From positions 2,434,422 to 2,498,421 of the forward strand of contig JAAOOA010000086.1 in NCBI GenBank assembly GCA_012861695.1: DNA of 64,000 nt, given 5' to 3'. Below the pieces are notes generated by a model. That model had not been told where the DNA came from. It saw only the letters and a program-made list of their open reading frames with translations, and ran no database searches. Positions 58,263-64,000 of this stretch are shown piece by piece. Positions within the stretch are counted from its first letter, which is position 1, and each line of letters begins with the position of its first letter. This DNA comes from Trematomus loennbergii. Lineage: Eukaryota > Chordata > Actinopteri > Perciformes > Nototheniidae. Both the position numbers and the translations under genes were made by a program.

Positions 58263-58560
58263 TGAAGACTCATGGCTCATGGTGGAGACTCAGGCTCATG
58301 ATGAAGACTCATGGCTCATGGTGGAGACTCAGGCTCATGATGAAGACTCAGGCTCCTGGTAAAAACATGATGAAGACTCAGGCTCATGATGAAGACATGA
58401 TGAAGACTCAGGCTCATGATGAAGACTCAGGCTCATGATGAAGACATGATGAAGACTCAGATTCATGATGAAGACATGTTGAAGTGTCAGGCTCATGATG
58501 AAGACTCAGGCTGTGAAGACAAAATGAAGACTCAGACTCATGGTGAAGACATGATGAAGC
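58263..58560. repeat. Irregular minisatellite of GACTCAGGCTCATGATGAA units
   Basis: 19-bp units alternate with shorter GACATGATGAA and a CATGGTGGA variant. About 15 units of mixed length. Frames through it are repeat peptides. Confidence 0.85.
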
Positions 58561-60639
58561 TCTTGGTGCATCCTCATCGAACAGAACAGTCTGGAAGCCA
58601 ACAAAGGAAACGGTGTGTTCAGATATATCCTGGTGCAGCCATGTTTCCGTGAAGATACCGTGACGTTGTTAGCCAGCCAGTGATCTGACATTGCCCATGA
58701 TGAGAGGGGGGAGACACAGCTTAGATCTCCTTTTGTTGTATGTGTTCTGATTACTGCTTGGGAGACGTAATCAGATAGCCATCCCTTCCATTTGATTTCC
58801 AGGTGAAACAGAACCTATGATAGGGTGTGTTACATCAAGTTACTGTTAACGCATTATTCTATCTTCCCAGATTTGCAACAGTTGCACTCAGAGCGCTGCA
58901 AAGCCTTCAGCTCTCCAGTGATAACACAGTCACTTTAACCACGATGAACAGAGAAGCCAGGAATAGCTGAACAGGTTCAGCCGCATGCACACTGACAGCC
59001 GCGGAGATTAGAGTGTGTTTTATGGACGCACTGCAGATCACATTAACGTTATTACATTCAACAGGGAGGAGCAGAGGGAACCATGGAGGAGAGAGAGGAG
59101 CTGCAAGGGGGGGAGGAGAAGGAGATGGGCGAGTGGGCAAACGAGACAGTGGATGGATAGGGCAAGTGGAGGAGGGAAATAGAGCAGAAAGAGTGTGAAG
59201 AAATGAGAGGGAACTCGGCGTAACGAAGGTTAAAGGTAGAACTTGTGTGAGTGAGGACCTGAGATGTTGGTGAGGAGAAAGAGAAGTAGGAATGACACAT
59301 TCTCTATCTGGACCCTTTAACTAGAGAGTTCTGCAGGAGGGTGGCCTCTCCTGCTGCGACCCCCCAGCACACAATGAGCTGCATGGATGAACTCATGACT
59401 GTTATTACATTCACTATCCGCAGTGCCAGAGCAGGGGAGACTGACAACAGGAAGTTAAAGGATCAGCTCTGTGCAGGGTTGGGGAAAAGCCATAAGAGAT
59501 GGTGACATTAACTTAATGCAGGGCACATCAAAAAGATCAAATGCAAGGCCTTTTAAAGAGTTCAGATTAGCCAATACAGCATTAACAATCCATCAAAAAG
59601 AAGACCCTACAGAATTGTACGGTTTTTGTAAGGTTTGATGACCAAGGTACAGTCTGAAGATATGCATTTTTGTCCAATTGTGTTCAAATTTAATTTAATT
59701 CAAAGTAAATACATAATACCTTACCTTACCTTACTTTACCTTACCTTGCTTCGTTCCCAATTCTTTCTTGAAAAGAATATTCCCAGCGGCCCTGACCAAA
59801 CAACAACAGACATGTTGGCAGAGTCAGTCTGTTTCATCATTTTAAGGCTACGTTAGCTAGCTTAGTGACCTACAGCAGATCTCCAATAATATCAGAAGGA
59901 ATCATGTGATCACATTTCTGTTTTGTTTTGCGCTTCTTGCAGCGTTCTGCATTTATTCAATGCTATGCATGTTTCATCAAGTTGGTGAATGTTTTCTAAA
60001 TACTTCATTTGCATGTGTTTTGGCAAATGGATGTTTTTACAATTGCATCATTTTTTACAAGTGCAGTGTGTTTCTCCTAATGAAATAGTTTGGGCCATTG
60101 TAGCACGTTTCCACCTGCTGTAAATATAACACAGATATTTCCCTTAATGAGTTGCTACAGGAAAGGAGAGTGAGGAGGGTATCGGCTACATCAGGTTAAC
60201 ACAAACACAAACTGGAGACCATCTTTTGATAGGATGGTAACAGAAAGCCATTACACACTTGTAATGTTCTGTGGCACAGGCCAGGTGCCTCTCTTCAATC
60301 AACATGTAAATGCAACATATAAAGAAATCATTCAATCACCTATTTATGTCTTCAAGTGTTGTTGGAGTCCGCTCTAAAGGGCTGCTCTTGGATTTTTAAT
60401 CAAATCTGACTTTTTCCAATTCAAATCCTGGGGGCAAATGTTCAAATGTCATAGACTTAACTGGGTGTAGATGGGGAGCTGGGGCGGGGGGGGGGCTGGT
60501 ATTTTTGCGGAAGATGAAAGAGGGGTGGACAGACGGACAGAAATGGGGAACAGAGGGAAGCAGGACTTTCAGGGACAGACGGTTAAAACAGCAGGTGTGT
60601 TAGAAAGCAGCGACCGGTCATATTTCACACTCCAGTTCA

Positions 60640-60642
<3 letters not shown>
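58561..60642. other. gabbr1 intron, nothing recognised
   Basis: Contains a GA-rich purine tract at 59060-59200, a (CCTTA)n-like tract at 59720-59750 and a G run near 60484. No exon or element ends are seen. Confidence 0.4.
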
Positions 60643-62983
<2,341 letters not shown>

Positions 62984-63218
62984 TTAAAGGTAGGGTAGGT
63001 AATTTTGAGAAACCAGCTCGAGTGTGAATTTGAAAGTACGCAGCCGGCTAAAATGATTGGTCGTGCTTTTTACAGCGCTACGGCTTCCACAGATGACATT
63101 TTTTTAATGTATTTATTGTCAAAGCATTTAATGTATTCATTGCTATCGGGATGTTAAGAGCATTCCATGGAATCTAACAAAAAGTGTTTCTGAAGTGAAT
63201 TACCTACCCCACCTTTAA
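62984..63218. mobile_element. TTAA-flanked MITE family M1, copy 3 (internally deleted)
   Basis: TTAAAGGTAGGGTAGGTAAT and ATTACCTACCCCACCTTTAA are the ends. The interior keeps GGCTAAAATGATTGGTCGTG and TCGGGATGTTAAGAGCATTC. It lacks the GAACGCGCACATGACC block of copies 1 and 2. Confidence 0.92.
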
Positions 63219-63369
63219 GAGTAAATTGCCATCTTGTTTAATTTCATTCACTAACTCAAACATGGGTTGCTTATTTTGTTAGGTAAACCAATCAGGGGCA
63301 AGTGCCATATTCATCCCGCAAATTAATCCTAAGAACAGGTTGCTCTGAATAGTTATCTTTGGTCAGGAC

Positions 63370-63955
63370 AATTAAAACCTAGTTACTTACTAGTAAAAAC
63401 CAAGCGACTCACTAAGAAAAACCAAGGTATTAACTAGTTTAAACCAACCTACTGACCAATCCAAACCTAGCTACTGACTAGTTAAAGCCAAGCTACTCAT
63501 CGGCTTAAACTTAACTACTGACTAGATCAAACCTTGATACTGACTAGTTAAAACCTAGTTACTGAGTATTTAAAAACAAATTAATGACCAGTTAAAACCA
63601 TGCTACTGACTAATTGAAACCTTGCGACTAGTTTAAATCCAGCTACTGACCAGTTAAAACCTAGCTACTTTCTAGTAAAAACCAAGCTAGTACTCACTAA
63701 CAAACACCAAGGTATTAACTAGTTCAAATCAAACTACTCACAAATTTAAACCTAGCTATGACCAGTTAAAACTAAGCTACTGACTTGTTAAAATCCAGCT
63801 ACTGACCAGTTAAAATCTTGATACTGTGCAGCTAAAACCTAGCTACTGACCAGTTAAAAACAACCTACTGACTAGTTAAAATCCAGCTACTGACCAGTTA
63901 AAACTTAGCTACGGACTAGTTAAAACCCTAGCTACTGACCAACTGAAACAAAGCT
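63370..63955. repeat. Degenerate 22-bp tandem array
   Basis: Around 26 diverged copies of CTACTGACCAGTTAAAACCT plus AG. Spacing drifts between 21 and 25 bp. The array is old compared with the other minisatellites and ends near the right edge. Confidence 0.9.
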
Positions 63956-64000
63956 ATGCCCTGAACCTGATCTTGGATCAGTGCTCTGTAAAGCGCTGCT

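Overview
The window looks like nuclear DNA from a teleost fish, probably a percomorph. Non-LTR retrotransposon fragments resemble fish L2/Maui, Rex1/Babar and Rex6 types. hAT, Tc1-like and TTAA-type DNA transposons, tRNA-derived SINEs, and long (TG)n and minisatellite arrays are also present. No bacterial-style operons or compact genes occur. Most long reading frames are repeat translations or broken transposon proteins.

One host gene is recognisable. Five short plus-strand exons at about 25.75, 32.4, 34.1, 40.7 and 41.3 kb encode the N-terminus of the GABA-B receptor subunit 1 (gabbr1): signal peptide, first sushi domain (split over two exons), second sushi domain, and a probable 18-nt linker exon. 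Splice phases join in order. The ligand-binding and seven-transmembrane exons are not seen and should lie beyond position 64000, so everything after 41280 would be a >22.7 kb intron. Exon 3 is odd: it abuts a 230-bp (TG)n tract, lacks a good in-frame acceptor and needs two single-base insertions to read through. This points to assembly error in a hard region, or to a damaged copy.

Layout. 1-3.1 kb: repeat fragments and a CTTACAG-type minisatellite. 3.2-8.3 kb: an antisense L2-like LINE whose (CTTGC)n tail is expanded, interrupted by a 1246-bp hAT element with perfect 8-bp target duplication and a remnant BED-finger ORF; a second antisense LINE tail follows. 8.5-18 kb: sparse DNA with several MITEs. 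18.3-21.1 kb: (TG)n then a 2.3-kb, 15-bp minisatellite. 21.2-25 kb: nested MITEs. 25.7-41.3 kb: gabbr1 exons with introns carrying 37-bp, 55-bp and 33-bp minisatellites. The 33-bp array grew out of the coding sequence of a Rex1-like LINE, which itself sits in what looks like a hAT element. 42.2-49.7 kb: a TTAA MITE and a Tc1-like transposon split by two later insertions, then an L2 tail. 51.5-53.1 kb: a degraded LINE with a restriction-like endonuclease. 54-64 kb: SINEs, MITE fragments, (TG)n and a 22-bp degenerate array at the right edge.

The genes do not form a multi-gene system. The main themes are one neuronal receptor gene with large, transposon-rich introns, and repeated birth of tandem arrays from transposon sequence. 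I found no convincing previously undescribed system. The best leads are the LINE-born 33-bp array, the 55-bp array carrying a Pol III B-box match in nearly every unit, the splice-donor-rich 15-bp array, and the abnormal gabbr1 exon 3.
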